Assembly (NCBI RefSeq): GCF_014852585.1
Contig: NZ_JACVBX010000008.1
Span: forward strand, 1 to 64,000
Length of the DNA stretch: 64,000 bases
Source: Pseudomonas sp. PDM18
GTDB taxonomy: Bacteria > Pseudomonadota > Gammaproteobacteria > Pseudomonadales > Pseudomonadaceae
Reading direction: 5' to 3'
The notes beneath the pieces are model-generated. The model ran no database searches. It was not told where the DNA came from and saw only the letters and a list, made by a program, of their open reading frames with translations. Below are positions 16,854 to 27,072 of the stretch, piece after piece. Positions within the stretch are counted from its first letter, which is position 1. Each line of letters opens with the position of its first letter. The translations under genes were made by a program, and so were the position numbers.

Positions 16854-18674
16854 TCAGACCTTGGCGCGTTCGTAGCGCTTGCGGTCGTTCTCGTTGAGCA
16901 TTTTCTTGCGCAGACGGATCGACTTCGGCGTCACTTCCACCAGCTCGTCATCAGCGATGAATTCCAGCGCCTGCTCCAGGGTGAAGCGGATCGGCGGAAC
17001 CAGGGCGATGACTTCGTCCTTGCCCGAAGCGCGCATGTTGTCGAGCTTCTTGCCTTTGGTGGGGTTGATCACCAGGTCGTTGTCACGGCTGTTGATGCCG
17101 GCCAGCTGGCCTTCGTAGATCTCGTCGCCTGGGCCGAGGAACAGCTTGCCGCGGCTTTGCAGGGTTTCCAGCGAGTAGGTCAGCGCGGTGCCGGTGGCCA
17201 TGGAAACCAGTACGCCGTTCTGACGGTTGGTCACTTCGCCTGCCTTGATCGGGCCGTAGTGGCTGAAGGTCGAGGTCAGGATGCCGGTACCCGAGGTCAG
17301 GGTCAGGAAGTTGTTACGGAAGCCGATCAGGCCACGCGCCGGGATGGTGTATTCCAGGCGCACGCGGCCCTTGCCGTCGGGGATCATGTTGGTCAGATCG
17401 CCCTTGCGCAGGCCCATCTGTTCCATCACCGAGCCCTGGTGCTGCTCTTCGATGTCGATGGTGACGTTCTCGTAAGGCTCCTGCTTCTCGCCTTCGGCGG
17501 TCTCGATGATGACCACTTCCGGACGGCCTACGGCCAGTTCGAAGCCTTCACGGCGCATGGTTTCGATCAGAACCGAGAGGTGCAGTTCGCCACGGCCGGA
17601 GACCTTGAACTTCTCCGGGGAGTCGCCTTGCTCGACGCGCAGGGCCACGTTGTGCAGCAGTTCCTTGTCCAGACGGTCCTTGATGTTGCGGCTGGTGACG
17701 AACTTGCCTTCCTTACCGGCGAACGGCGAGTCGTTGACCTGGAAGGTCATGCTCACGGTCGGCTGGTCAACGGTCAGCGGCGGGCGCGCTTCGACGTTCT
17801 GCGGGTCGCACAGGGTGTCGGAGATGTACAGCTCGTCCATGCCCGAGACGCAGACGATGTCACCGGCTTCGGCTTCAGCGACTTCAACGCGCTGCAGGCC
17901 CGAGTGACCCATGATCTTCAGGATGCGGCCGTTGCGCTTGGTGCCGTCGTCGCTGATGGCCACGACCGGGGTGTTGGTCTTGACCTTGCCGCGGGCGATA
18001 CGGCCGATGCCGATCACGCCGAGGAAGCTGTTGTAGTCCAGCTGGGAGATCTGCATCTGGAACGGACCGTCGACGTCGACTTTCGGCGCCGGAACGTGGT
18101 CGATGATCGCCTGGAACAGCGCGTCCATGTTGTCGTCCATCTTCTCGTGGTCCATGCCGGCGATGCCGTTCAGGGCACTGGCGTAGACGATCGGGAAGTC
18201 CAGCTGCTCGTCGGTGGCACCGAGGTTGTCGAACAGGTCGAAGATCTGGTCGATGACCCAGTCAGGACGCGCGCCCGGACGGTCGATCTTGTTCACCACG
18301 ACGATCGGGCGCAGGCCGGCCTTGAACGCCTTCTGGGTCACGAAGCGGGTCTGCGGCATGGGGCCGTCCTGGGCGTCGACCACCAGCAGTACAGAGTCGA
18401 CCATCGACATCACGCGCTCAACCTCACCGCCGAAGTCGGCGTGGCCGGGGGTGTCGACGATGTTGATGCTGTAGTCATTCCATTTCAGGGCGGTGTTCTT
18501 CGCCAGAATGGTGATGCCACGCTCTTTTTCCTGGTCGTTGGAGTCCATCACACGCTCGTTCTCCGCTTCTTTGCGGTCGAGGGTGCCGGACAGGCGCAGG
18601 AGCTTGTCTACGAGGGTGGTCTTGCCATGGTCGACGTGGGCGATGATGGCGATGTTGCGCAGTTTTTCGATCAC
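16854..18674 (-). CDS. typA: translational GTPase TypA/BipA
   Basis: A 606-residue ribosome-binding GTPase of the EF-G class, involved in ribosome assembly and stress adaptation. The G1 motif AHVDHGKTT is at residues 13-21, [10 protein letters not shown] marks switch [13 protein letters not shown] is G3 and NKIDRPGAR is G4. EF-G-like domains III and V and the BipA-specific C-terminus follow. The start codon is GTG (18672-18674), with only a weak GAG upstream. It is monocistronic, followed by its own terminator. Confidence 0.97.
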   Translation of the reverse strand: MIEKLRNIAIIAHVDHGKTTLVDKLLRLSGTLDRKEAENERVMDSNDQEKERGITILAKNTALKWNDYSINIVDTPGHADFGGEVERVMSMVDSVLLVVDAQDGPMPQTRFVTQKAFKAGLRPIVVVNKIDRPGARPDWVIDQIFDLFDNLGATDEQLDFPIVYASALNGIAGMDHEKMDDNMDALFQAIIDHVPAPKVDVDGPFQMQISQLDYNSFLGVIGIGRIARGKVKTNTPVVAISDDGTKRNGRILKIMGHSGLQRVEVAEAEAGDIVCVSGMDELYISDTLCDPQNVEARPPLTVDQPTVSMTFQVNDSPFAGKEGKFVTSRNIKDRLDKELLHNVALRVEQGDSPEKFKVSGRGELHLSVLIETMRREGFELAVGRPEVVIIETAEGEKQEPYENVTIDIEEQHQGSVMEQMGLRKGDLTNMIPDGKGRVRLEYTIPARGLIGFRNNFLTLTSGTGILTSTFSHYGPIKAGEVTNRQNGVLVSMATGTALTYSLETLQSRGKLFLGPGDEIYEGQLAGINSRDNDLVINPTKGKKLDNMRASGKDEVIALVPPIRFTLEQALEFIADDELVEVTPKSIRLRKKMLNENDRKRYERAKV

Positions 18675-18844
18675 AGTGTCAGTCTCGATAGTGAATCTTC
18701 GGCTGCCGTTTTCGGCAGCGGGGGCCGGGCCGTGGCGCGGCGGTGCAAAAGGTCAGGGCATGAGCCTACGCACCGAATGTGTCGGGAGGTCGGTGGCGGA
18801 TACTGCCGCCGAACAGTCCGGGCTGGCGGCGTTGGTCCGCGCCT

Positions 18845-20299
18845 TTATTGCGGACGGTAAACACGCACATTGGTGTGCCCTTCGTTGACCAGGTGGTGGG
18901 CGTGCAGGCGACTCATCACGCCCTTGTCGCAATACAGGAGGTACTGGCGGTTGGGGTCCAGTTCCTTGAACTTGCTGTTGATCGCGTAGAACGGCATGGC
19001 CAGGACTTCGATGCCCTCGATGGCCAGCGGTTCATCTTCCTGGGCATCCGGGTGACGGATGTCCACGACGATCTGCCCGGCCAGCACTTCGTCGACCATT
19101 TCCACGGCCAGGTCCTTGCCCAGCTCGTCGATCACGCGGTCGACGGTCATCTGGGTGGAACGCTCCAGGGCGCGGTCGAGCACGGCCATGTCGAACTTGG
19201 TTTCTTCGTGGTCGACGCGGTACGGCTTGGCCTGGGTGGTCGGGTTTACCGAAATCACGCCGCAGTATTCTGGCATGTGCTTGGCGAACTCGGCGGTGCC
19301 GATCTTCGTCGCGGTGTCGATGATGTCCTGCTTGTGGCTGACGATCAGCGGGCGCAGGACCAGGGTGTCGGTCACCCGGTCGATCACCGAGAGGTTCGGC
19401 AGGGTCTGGCTGGAGACCTGGGAAATCGCCTCGCCGGTCACCAGTGCGTCGATCTCCAGGCGCTCGGCCACGCGGCTCGCGGCGCGCAGCATCATGCGCT
19501 TGAGCGTCACGCCCATGTAGCTGTCGTCGACCTTGGTGAGAATCTCGCCGACCACTTCCTCGAAGGGCACGCTGACGAACAGCACGCGCTGGGAACTGCC
19601 GTACTTCTTCCACAGGTAGTGCGCGACTTCCATCACGCCCAGTTCGTGGGCACGGCCGCCGAGGTTGAAGAACACGAAGTGGCTGATCATGCCGCGGCGC
19701 ATCATCTGGTAGGCCGCCACGGTGGAGTCGAAGCCACCGGACATCAGCACCAGCACCTGTTCCAGCGCGCCCAGCGGGTAGCCGCCGAGGCCATCGTGCT
19801 GGGCGTGGATCACATAGAGGCGGTCATGGCGGATTTCCACGCGCACTTGCACTTCCGGGTTCTTCAGCGACACGCCCGCCGCGCCGCAATGCTGGCGCAG
19901 GCCGCCGCCGACGTAGCGCTCCACATCGATGGAGGTGAAGGGGTGCTTGCCCGCGCGCTTGCAGCGCATGGAGAAGATCTTGCCCGGCAGCTGGTCGCCG
20001 AAGTGCGCCTTGCACTTCTCGAGGATGTCGTCGAAATCGCCCAGCGGGTATTCGTGCACTTCCAGGAAGTGGCCGATGCCCGGCGTGCAGGTCAGGCGCT
20101 CGATCATCTCGCGCAGGGCTTTCGGGTCGGTGACCTTGGTCTCGACCTCGAGGTTGTCCCACTCGCCTTCGACCAGCAGCTCGGGATCGAGATCGCGGAG
20201 CACCGTGCGAATGTTCTTCGCCAGCTGGCGGATGAAGCGCTTGCGCACCGGCCGGCTCTTGATGGTGATTTCCTGGAAGACCTTGACGATGAGTTTCAT
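18845..20299 (-). CDS. thiI: tRNA 4-thiouridine synthase ThiI
   Basis: A 484-residue enzyme that thiolates U8 of tRNA and helps sulfur transfer for the thiamin thiazole. An N-terminal ferredoxin-like/THUMP region (about 1-165) precedes the PP-loop ATP pyrophosphatase ([12 protein letters not shown], about 184-195). A C-terminal rhodanese domain carries the persulfide Cys457 in YLLYCDKG. The ATG at 20297-20299 gives the expected family length. It is divergent from glnA, and the 331-base gap holds the glnA enhancer. Confidence 0.96.
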   Translation of the reverse strand: MKLIVKVFQEITIKSRPVRKRFIRQLAKNIRTVLRDLDPELLVEGEWDNLEVETKVTDPKALREMIERLTCTPGIGHFLEVHEYPLGDFDDILEKCKAHFGDQLPGKIFSMRCKRAGKHPFTSIDVERYVGGGLRQHCGAAGVSLKNPEVQVRVEIRHDRLYVIHAQHDGLGGYPLGALEQVLVLMSGGFDSTVAAYQMMRRGMISHFVFFNLGGRAHELGVMEVAHYLWKKYGSSQRVLFVSVPFEEVVGEILTKVDDSYMGVTLKRMMLRAASRVAERLEIDALVTGEAISQVSSQTLPNLSVIDRVTDTLVLRPLIVSHKQDIIDTATKIGTAEFAKHMPEYCGVISVNPTTQAKPYRVDHEETKFDMAVLDRALERSTQMTVDRVIDELGKDLAVEMVDEVLAGQIVVDIRHPDAQEDEPLAIEGIEVLAMPFYAINSKFKELDPNRQYLLYCDKGVMSRLHAHHLVNEGHTNVRVYRPQ

Positions 20300-20396
20300 G
20301 CGGATCGGGCGATTGCCATGGGACTGAAAAAAAGGGGCGGAATTATATCCGAAATTGCTCAAGACTTGAGCAGAAATCGGAGACTTTCTTTTTAGT

Positions 20397-20442
20397 GCAC
20401 CAAAATGGACTGACGCACCACGATGAAGCACCAAAGCGGTGC
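20397..20442 (+). promoter_or_regulatory. two NtrC-binding sites upstream of glnA
   Basis: GCACCAAAATGGACT (20397-20411) and the near-perfect dyad GCACCAAAGCGGTGC (20428-20442) match the NtrC consensus. Their centres are 31 bases apart, three helical turns, and lie at about -138 and -107 from the predicted glnA start. This closely copies the enhancer layout of E. coli glnAp2. Confidence 0.85.
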
Positions 20443-20515
20443 ACTATTATCGCGCAATCCTCTATAACACCCGCCACACCCCGTGATTTCAGGGCCTCTG
20501 CCCATTTACGGGCAC

Positions 20516-20531
20516 TGGCACGCAACTTGCT
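20516..20531 (+). promoter_or_regulatory. sigma-54 promoter of glnA
   Basis: TGGCACGCAACTTGCT is a full-consensus -24/-12 element (TGGCACG-N4-TTGCT) with GG and GC 10 bases apart. The predicted start is near 20542, leaving an 89-base leader. Confidence 0.93.
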
Positions 20532-20630
20532 CTCTTGTGAGGCAGGTTGCCCTGGCCGACTATGCCGGCCGGCATCACCCGTTACTGGGGCACAGAAAGC
20601 TCCCAGCTCTAATCCCTCCTGGAGGACAGC

Positions 20631-22040
20631 ATGTCGTACAAGTCGCAACAACTGATCAAAGATCATGACGTGAAGTGGGTTGACCTGCGCTTCACCGATA
20701 CCAAAGGCAAGCAGCAGCACGTCACCATGCCCGCCCGCGACGCGCTGGACGACGAGTTCTTCGAAGCCGGCAAGATGTTCGATGGCTCCTCCATCGAAGG
20801 CTGGAAGGGCATCGAAGCCTCCGACATGATCCTGCTCCCGGACGACAGCACCGCCGTACTCGACCCGTTCACCGAAGAGCCGACCCTGATCATCGTTTGC
20901 GACATCATCGAGCCGAGCACCATGCAAGGCTACGAGCGCGACCCGCGCAACATCGCCAAGCGCGCCGAGGAGTACCTGAAGTCCACCGGTATCGGTGACA
21001 CCGTATTCGTCGGCCCGGAGCCGGAGTTCTTCATCTTCGACGAAGTGAAGTTCAAGTCCGATATCTCCGGCTCGATGTTCAAGATCTTCTCCGAGCAGGC
21101 TTCCTGGAACACCGACGCTGACATCGAGACCGGCAACAAAGGTCACCGTCCGGGCGTCAAGGGCGGCTACTTCCCGGTACCGCCGGTCGACCACGACCAC
21201 GAAATCCGTACCGCCATGTGTAACGCCATGGAAGAAATGGGCCTGGTCATCGAAGTTCACCACCACGAAGTGGCGACTGCCGGCCAGAACGAAATCGGCG
21301 TGAAGTTCAACACCCTGGTTGCCAAGGCTGACGAAGTTCAGACCCTGAAGTACTGCATCCACAACGTAGCCGACGCCTACGGCAAGACCGTGACCTTCAT
21401 GCCGAAGCCGCTGTACGGCGACAACGGCTCGGGCATGCACGTTCACATGTCCATCTCCAAGGATGGCAAGAACACCTTCGCTGGCGAAGGCTATGCCGGT
21501 CTGTCCGATACCGCTCTGTACTTCATCGGCGGCATCATCAAGCACGGTAAGGCCCTGAACGGCTTCACCAACCCGGCCACCAACTCTTACAAGCGTCTGG
21601 TTCCGGGCTTCGAAGCCCCGGTTATGCTGGCCTACTCGGCTCGCAACCGTTCCGCCTCGATCCGTATCCCGTACGTATCCAGCCCGAAAGCCCGCCGCAT
21701 CGAAGCGCGCTTCCCGGACCCGGCTGCCAACCCCTACCTGTGCTTCGCTGCTCTGCTGATGGCCGGCCTGGACGGCATCCAGAACAAGATTCACCCTGGC
21801 GATGCCGCCGACAAGAACCTGTACGACCTGCCGCCGGAAGAGGCGAAGGAAATCCCGCAGGTTTGCGGCAGCCTGAAAGAGGCGCTGGAAGAACTCGACA
21901 AGGGCCGTGCGTTCCTGACCAAGGGCGGCGTGTTCACCGACGAGTTCATCGATGCCTACATCGAGCTGAAGTCGGAAGAAGAAATCAAGGTGCGCACCTT
22001 CGTGCACCCGCTGGAATACGACCTGTACTACAGCGTCTGA
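20631..22040 (+). CDS. glnA: glutamine synthetase, type I
   Basis: A 469-residue GS-I that makes glutamine from glutamate, ammonia and ATP, acting as a dodecamer in the cytoplasm. The opening [21 protein letters not shown], the [11 protein letters not shown] loop, [10 protein letters not shown] and the FPDPAANPY block are family signatures. The adenylylation target is Tyr398 in [10 protein letters not shown], so activity is expected to be controlled by GlnE. A strong ribosome site, GGAGGA, precedes the ATG. Transcription is NtrC/sigma-54 dependent by the upstream motifs, and a terminator follows at 22072. Confidence 0.98.
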   Translation: MSYKSQQLIKDHDVKWVDLRFTDTKGKQQHVTMPARDALDDEFFEAGKMFDGSSIEGWKGIEASDMILLPDDSTAVLDPFTEEPTLIIVCDIIEPSTMQGYERDPRNIAKRAEEYLKSTGIGDTVFVGPEPEFFIFDEVKFKSDISGSMFKIFSEQASWNTDADIETGNKGHRPGVKGGYFPVPPVDHDHEIRTAMCNAMEEMGLVIEVHHHEVATAGQNEIGVKFNTLVAKADEVQTLKYCIHNVADAYGKTVTFMPKPLYGDNGSGMHVHMSISKDGKNTFAGEGYAGLSDTALYFIGGIIKHGKALNGFTNPATNSYKRLVPGFEAPVMLAYSARNRSASIRIPYVSSPKARRIEARFPDPAANPYLCFAALLMAGLDGIQNKIHPGDAADKNLYDLPPEEAKEIPQVCGSLKEALEELDKGRAFLTKGGVFTDEFIDAYIELKSEEEIKVRTFVHPLEYDLYYSV

Positions 22041-22071
22041 TCCACGAATACCTATAAATAGCGTCAGCATT

Positions 22072-22097
22072 AAGGCCTCCTTCGGGAGGCCTTTTTT
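22072..22097 (+). terminator. glnA terminator
   Basis: AAGGCCTCC-TTCG-GGAGGCCTTTTTT is a classic UUCG-capped hairpin with six T residues, 32 bases after the glnA stop. Confidence 0.94.
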
Positions 22098-22152
22098 ATG
22101 CCCTCGGGAAAGCGCACAGGCGCTTTGACAGGCGAGGGCGGCGTCACCGACC

Positions 22153-22231
22153 TGTAGGAGCGAGCTTGCTCGCGAACCGCCCGGCACCGGAGCTGCCGAA
22201 TAACCCGTTCGCGAGCAAGCTCGCCCCTACG
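22153..22231. repeat. REP pair (REPIN) between glnA and mscS
   Basis: TGTAGGAGCGAGCTTGCTCG and the inverse GCAAGCTCGCCCCTACGA surround a spacer with CCCGGCACCGGAGC. The spacer shares CCGGCACCGGAG with the element at 36872, which shows the pair moves as one unit. Confidence 0.88.
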
Positions 22232-22244
22232 AGAAGCAGCTGGA

Positions 22245-24452
22245 TCAGATCCCGCCGTCCGCCGGCGCGCCCTGCTCCTCGTCATCCTCGCGGCGCGATT
22301 TGCGCATGCGCGACAGCTGCACGTTCAGGCGTGGCATGGACAGCTCCAGCCCTGCCTTGTCGAGCTTCTGCCGCAGGCGCAGGTTGAAGGCGCGCTGCAC
22401 TTCCCACTGGCGGATCGGCGCGGTCTTGAAGCGGAAGCGCAGGATCGCCTGGCCGGCGTCGAAGCTCTCGATGCCCTGGATTTCCAGCGGCGACCAGATG
22501 GCGCGGTTGATGGTTCGGTCGCCGCGCAGTTCGCCGGAGACTTCCTTGACCAGCGCCAGCGCGTCGTCGATGGGCATACTCGCCGGCACCGGCCAGCGGA
22601 ACATGGCGTAGCCGAACTGCCGCGAGTAGTTCTTGATGCTCTTGATCTCGCTGAACGGGATGGTGTGCACCACGCCATCCAGGTCACGCAGGCGCACGGT
22701 GCGGATGGTCAGGCCTTCCACCGTGCCAAGGTGGCCACCGACGTCGACATAGTCGTCGATGGACAACGAGTCCTCGATGATGATGAACAGGCCGGTGATC
22801 AGGTCGGCCACCAGCGATTGCGCACCGAAGCCGATGGCCAGACCGATGACACCAGCACCGGCGAGCAACGGCGTGACGTTCATGCCCATGTTGGCCAGGG
22901 CGACGATCAGCGCGATTACCGCGATGGTCACGAACAGCACGTTGCGGATCAGTGGCAGCATGGTCAGCGCGCGGGCGTTCGCGCCCCTCTTGCCGCCCAG
23001 GCCGAGGCTGTGCTGCACCGCAGTGTCGGTGAGGATCCAGACCAGCCAGGCGACCAGCAGGGTGGTGCCGAAGCTGAACAGCTTGAGGCTGATCTGCGAG
23101 CCGTCGCCTTCAGCGAAACGCACCAGCGACATGCCCCAGACGCGCAGGCCGATCTCAAGGAAGAACAGCAGGCTGCCAATGTGCAGCAGCGTGTAGCCGA
23201 AGCTCTGCAGCTGCTCGACGTACGGCGCATGGCGACGCGCACCGCGCCGCGCGGAGCGCTGGTGTGCGCGGCGGATCAGGCCGTTGACGGTCATCGCCAC
23301 GACGGCCACGGCGGCGCAGACCAGGGCGCGGCGCAGGGCGTAGCTGCTATCGCCAGCGGTAACGATCGTGGCGAACAGCGAGATGCCCACGAGCACCAGC
23401 ACCGGCAGGAACCAGATCGAGCCGATGAACTCCACGAGATCGCTCAGGCCACGGCGCTTGAGGCGGCGCTCCAGCGGCTGATTGCGGATCAGATGGGCGA
23501 TGGGCCGGCGGAACTGCAGGACGAACAGCGCGGTGAGCAGCGCCGCGCAGATGTTCGCCACGGAGCCAACGAACAGCGAGATGTTCATCCCCAGGCTCTC
23601 GATCACACGCGGGTCATGCATTACTTCGCCCAGCGCCGCGAGGCTGCCGATCAGCCAGAGCGGGCGGAAGGCGCGGCGGCGCAGGATATCCAGCGCACGC
23701 ATGCGGTGCGGGCCGGTGAGCAGCGACAGGGAGATCACGCACAGCGCGGAGAACAGCGTGCCGCACACCAGGGTGTAGGCGATCACCATTGCTACCAGCT
23801 TGCCTAGCGAGCTGGGCAGCACCACGGACAGGTAGACGGTGATCAGGAAGGCCACCAGCCAGGGGCCGAGCTTGCGCAGGGCGAACAGCAGCAGGTCGCG
23901 TGTCTTGGGATGTTGCGGCAACTCGTCTTCCAGGCCGAAGCGCTTGCGCATCCGCCCGGCGATCCAACGCAGGCCGAGGGCGACGCAGGCCCAGATGAGG
24001 ATGACCAGGGCGAAATCGAGGATCATCCCCGGCCACTCCGCCAGCGATGGGGTGCGCACCTCCAGTTCGAAGCCGGCGCCCTGGAACAGTTCGGACCAGC
24101 GCACCATCGGGCTGTTGGCACCTTCGAACTGGCGCTCCAGGCTGCCCAGGGTGTCGCCGATCAGACCGAGTACGCCGCCCTGGTCGTCCGAGCTTTTCTT
24201 CGTTGCATCGCGCAGTTGCTTGAGCTTCTTCAGCAGGTCGGCGCGCTGCTGGTCGTTCTCCAGGGTCTTGATGACCTGGTTCAGCGACTGCTCCAGTTGA
24301 GCGTCACTGACCTTCGCCTCGCCACTGCCCGTCACCCCGGCCAGCGGCCCGGGAAGCGCCGCCAGCGCGGGCCCGGCAACGGACAAGCCGAGGCCCAGGC
24401 AGCACAGCAACAGCCACTGACGAAGCAGGTAACGAATCGGAATCACAGGCAT
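22245..24452 (-). CDS. MscS-family mechanosensitive channel with large N-terminal domain
   Basis: A 735-residue inner-membrane channel of the YbiO/MscM type. A signal peptide (to about PALA-ALPG) leads into a periplasmic coiled-coil segment (about 45-110). About ten transmembrane helices follow, and the MscS core with pore helix (MGMNVTPLLAGAGVIGLAIGFGAQSLVADLITG) is at about 525-565. The beta domain (IDDYVDVGGHLGTVEGL) and a charged tail complete it. It should release solutes on osmotic downshock. The ATG at 24450-24452 is preferred to a TTG three codons upstream, but neither has a good ribosome site. Confidence 0.9.
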   Translation of the reverse strand: MPVIPIRYLLRQWLLLCCLGLGLSVAGPALAALPGPLAGVTGSGEAKVSDAQLEQSLNQVIKTLENDQQRADLLKKLKQLRDATKKSSDDQGGVLGLIGDTLGSLERQFEGANSPMVRWSELFQGAGFELEVRTPSLAEWPGMILDFALVILIWACVALGLRWIAGRMRKRFGLEDELPQHPKTRDLLLFALRKLGPWLVAFLITVYLSVVLPSSLGKLVAMVIAYTLVCGTLFSALCVISLSLLTGPHRMRALDILRRRAFRPLWLIGSLAALGEVMHDPRVIESLGMNISLFVGSVANICAALLTALFVLQFRRPIAHLIRNQPLERRLKRRGLSDLVEFIGSIWFLPVLVLVGISLFATIVTAGDSSYALRRALVCAAVAVVAMTVNGLIRRAHQRSARRGARRHAPYVEQLQSFGYTLLHIGSLLFFLEIGLRVWGMSLVRFAEGDGSQISLKLFSFGTTLLVAWLVWILTDTAVQHSLGLGGKRGANARALTMLPLIRNVLFVTIAVIALIVALANMGMNVTPLLAGAGVIGLAIGFGAQSLVADLITGLFIIIEDSLSIDDYVDVGGHLGTVEGLTIRTVRLRDLDGVVHTIPFSEIKSIKNYSRQFGYAMFRWPVPASMPIDDALALVKEVSGELRGDRTINRAIWSPLEIQGIESFDAGQAILRFRFKTAPIRQWEVQRAFNLRLRQKLDKAGLELSMPRLNVQLSRMRKSRREDDEEQGAPADGGI

Positions 24453-24645
24453 ACCCCACAAACATGGAAAATCACGCTAGCCGGCATCATACAGAGGCCG
24501 GCGCCTGGCTCGGACCCGTCCCACGCAGGAAAGATCCCCCACGAGCAGCAGCGCACAACGTGCGGCGCCCCGCTGAAAGACAATAGGCAACTTGCCAGCT
24601 GCCGTCGGCAGTGCAAGGCTTGGCAGGACCATCCGGAGATTCTTC

Positions 24646-25194
24646 ATGCGCCTGATCCTCACCGCCCTGCTGCTCGCCGCCGCATTGCCAGCCAGCGCGC
24701 AGATCTACAAGTACACCGACGCCAACGGCAATACGGTGTTCACCAACCAGCCGCCGACCAATGTCGACGCGAAGCCTGTGGAACTGCCGCCGACCAACAC
24801 CGTAGGCCCGCAGGGTCCGGTCGCCGCCCCCGCCGACAGCGGCACTGAGAGCCAGGCCACGACTCCCTACTCCATTCTTGCGCTGAGCAACCTGCCGGAC
24901 GACGAATCGCTGCGGCAGAACAACGGCACCTTCATCGTCAATGTCGTGGTGCAGCCCGCCCTGGCTGGCGGCCATCAACTGCAATTGCTGCTCGACGGCC
25001 AGCCCTATGGCGCGCCGACCAGCAGCACCAGCATCGGCCTGCAGGAAATCGACCGCGGCGACCATACCCTGGCAGTCCAGGTGTTGCAGGGCAGTCGGGT
25101 GATTCAAACCAGCGCTCCAGTGAGTTTCACCCTGCAACGCATCAGCACCAACAGCCCGCAACGACCCAAGGTCCAGCCCAGGACGGGCGGCTGA
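24646..25194 (+). CDS. DUF4124 domain periplasmic protein (first of a tandem pair)
   Basis: A 182-residue exported protein. A signal peptide ends near PASAQ (residue 18). The DUF4124 opening IYKYTDANGNTVFTNQPP follows directly. The C-terminal half is an Ig-like segment (HQLQLLLDGQPYG...GDHTLAVQVLQGSRVI). The ATG is 6 bases after GGAGA; upstream in-frame starts lack one. It is followed after 2 bases by a paralogue, so the two are co-transcribed. Function is unknown. Their place between glnA and ntrBC, as in other pseudomonads, hints at a nitrogen link but does not show one. Confidence 0.85.
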   Translation: MRLILTALLLAAALPASAQIYKYTDANGNTVFTNQPPTNVDAKPVELPPTNTVGPQGPVAAPADSGTESQATTPYSILALSNLPDDESLRQNNGTFIVNVVVQPALAGGHQLQLLLDGQPYGAPTSSTSIGLQEIDRGDHTLAVQVLQGSRVIQTSAPVSFTLQRISTNSPQRPKVQPRTGG

Positions 25195-25196
25195 CG

Positions 25197-25787
25197 ATGC
25201 GCTATCTGGCGACTCTCTTGTCGGCGGTCCTGTTGTCGTCGCTGTTCTGCCTGTCGGCCAGCGCCGAGGTCTACACCTACATCGACAAGGAAGGTAATCG
25301 CGTCTTCACCGATCAGCCGCCGCGCGGCAACGCGCAGAAGCTGCAACTGGCGCCGATCAATTCGCAGCCCGGTTCCCCCAACGGCGTGCGCATGCCACCG
25401 CCGCTGTACGCACCGGCCACGCCCGCTCTGCCGCCCGGCCCTCCGGCCTACCAGCTGCTGCGCATCATCGTGCCGGAGCCGGACGCCACCGTGCGAGCCA
25501 ATGACGGCGCGCTGATCGTCTCCGCCACCAGCGACCCGCCCCTGCTGCCCGGGCATCTCTACCGCCTGCTGCTGGACGGCAAGCCTGTGGGCGAGCCCGG
25601 CCGCAGCCCGGTGTTCCCGCTGAACAATATCGACCGGGGCACCCACCAGCTTTCGGTAGAGATCATCGATACCCTCGGTCGCACCATCGAGCAGACGCCC
25701 AGCCAGCCCTTCCATATGTTCCGCGTTTCCGTGGCCGAATCGGCCGACCTGGACGCCTCCCGCCCGCTCGCCGCCGCCGACCGCTGA
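25197..25787 (+). CDS. DUF4124 domain periplasmic protein (second of a tandem pair)
   Basis: A 196-residue paralogue of the preceding gene. The signal peptide ends near SASAE, and VYTYIDKEGNRVFTDQPP is the DUF4124 motif. A proline-rich linker (about 60-85) leads to an Ig-like segment (YRLLLDGKPVGEP...GTHQLSVEIIDTLGRTI) aligning with its neighbour. The start codon is 2 bases after the upstream stop, pointing to coupled translation. The pair looks like an old tandem duplication that has diverged everywhere except in the two motifs. Confidence 0.85.
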   Translation: MRYLATLLSAVLLSSLFCLSASAEVYTYIDKEGNRVFTDQPPRGNAQKLQLAPINSQPGSPNGVRMPPPLYAPATPALPPGPPAYQLLRIIVPEPDATVRANDGALIVSATSDPPLLPGHLYRLLLDGKPVGEPGRSPVFPLNNIDRGTHQLSVEIIDTLGRTIEQTPSQPFHMFRVSVAESADLDASRPLAAADR

Positions 25788-25811
25788 CGCGGCGTGTGGA
25801 CAGAGACAAAC

Positions 25812-25851
25812 GCACCATATCGGTGCATACGCCTGCACCACTTTCTATACT
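25812..25851 (+). promoter_or_regulatory. NtrC site overlapping a sigma-70-type promoter of ntrBC
   Basis: GCACCATATCGGTGC (25812-25826) is a clean NtrC dyad. A -10 box TATACT (25846-25851) lies 19 bases to its right, so the dyad covers the -35 area (weak GTGCAT). A further half-site TGCACC is at 25834-25839. The layout suggests NtrC represses its own operon, as at E. coli glnL. The promoter strength itself is uncertain. Confidence 0.7.
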
Positions 25852-25993
25852 CTCCCCATTTCGGGTCACTTCCACTGACCGGATCGGCCGACTGCGCACC
25901 GCAAATCAGCGCGATGCCGCTAAATACGCGTCTTTTCAGGGCCTGGTTTGCTTTTTGCATTTTCCCGCACAGTCTTGGGACATCTCTTACGCC

Positions 25994-27070
25994 ATGCCTA
26001 CAGAAACCCAGCTCCGCCTGTTGCTCGACAATCTCACCACGGCGGTGATCCTGCTCAATGCCGAGCTGCGCCTGGAGTACATGAACCCCGCGGCGGAAAT
26101 GCTGCTGGCGGTCAGCGGCCAGCGCAGCCACGGGCAGTTCATCAGCGAGCTGTTCACCGAATCGCCCGAGGCGCTGCAGTCGCTGCGCCAGGCGGTGGAA
26201 GAGGCGCATCCCTTCACCAAGCGCGAGGCGAGCCTCACCTCACTGACCGGCCAGAGCATCACCGTGGACTACGCGGTGACGCCGATCCTCGACCGCCGCG
26301 ACACCCTCCTGCTGCTGGAAGTCCACCCGCGCGACCGGTTGCTGCGGATCACCAAGGAAGAGGCACAGCTGTCCAAGCAGGAAACCACCAAGTTGCTGGT
26401 GCGTGGCCTGGCCCATGAGATCAAGAACCCGCTGGGCGGCATTCGCGGCGCGGCGCAGCTGCTTTCCCGCGAGCTGCCAGAGGAATCGCTCAAGGACTAC
26501 ACCAACGTCATCATCGAAGAAGCCGATCGCCTGCGGAACCTGGTGGACCGCATGCTCGGCTCCAACAAGCTTCCGCAACTGGCGGTGACCAACGTCCACG
26601 AAGTGCTGGAACGCGTCTGCAGCCTGGTGGAGGCCGAGACCCAGGGCACCATCCCGCTGGTGCGCGACTACGACCCGAGCATCCCCGACCTGCTGATCGA
26701 CCGCGAGCAGATGATCCAGGCCGTGCTCAACATCGTGCGCAACGCCATGCAGGCGATCACCGCGCAGAACGAACTCAAGCTGGGGCGTATCACCCTGCGC
26801 ACCCGCACCCTGCGCCAGTTCACCATCGGCCATACGCGCCATCGCCTGGTGTGCAAGGTGGAGATCATGGACAACGGCCCGGGCATTCCGGCCGAACTGC
26901 AGGACACCATCTTCTATCCGATGGTCAGTGGCCGTGCCGACGGCACCGGCCTGGGCCTCGCGATTACCCAGAACATCATCAGCCAGCACCAGGGCTTGAT
27001 CGAATGCGACAGCCATCCGGGCCACACCGTATTCAGTCTGTTCCTGCCCCTGGAACAAGGAGTGCATTGA
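25994..27070 (+). CDS. ntrB: nitrogen regulation sensor kinase NtrB
   Basis: A 358-residue cytosolic histidine kinase. An N-terminal PAS-type domain (about 5-120, LDNLTTAVILLNAELRLEYMNPAA) precedes the H-box with phospho-His141 in LAHEIKNPLGG. The ATPase has the N-box NIVRNAMQAI, DNGPGIP and GTGLGLAI. It has no membrane segment, as expected for a protein controlled by PII (GlnK/GlnB). It phosphorylates NtrC, encoded 2 bases downstream. The start MPTETQLRLLLDN follows the family; the ribosome site is weak. Confidence 0.96.
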   Translation: MPTETQLRLLLDNLTTAVILLNAELRLEYMNPAAEMLLAVSGQRSHGQFISELFTESPEALQSLRQAVEEAHPFTKREASLTSLTGQSITVDYAVTPILDRRDTLLLLEVHPRDRLLRITKEEAQLSKQETTKLLVRGLAHEIKNPLGGIRGAAQLLSRELPEESLKDYTNVIIEEADRLRNLVDRMLGSNKLPQLAVTNVHEVLERVCSLVEAETQGTIPLVRDYDPSIPDLLIDREQMIQAVLNIVRNAMQAITAQNELKLGRITLRTRTLRQFTIGHTRHRLVCKVEIMDNGPGIPAELQDTIFYPMVSGRADGTGLGLAITQNIISQHQGLIECDSHPGHTVFSLFLPLEQGVH

Positions 27071-27072
27071 CC

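Noticed and set aside
17157-18860. Long open frame antisense to typA
   Set aside because: Composition is that of a shadow frame, and typA on the other strand is unambiguous across the whole span.
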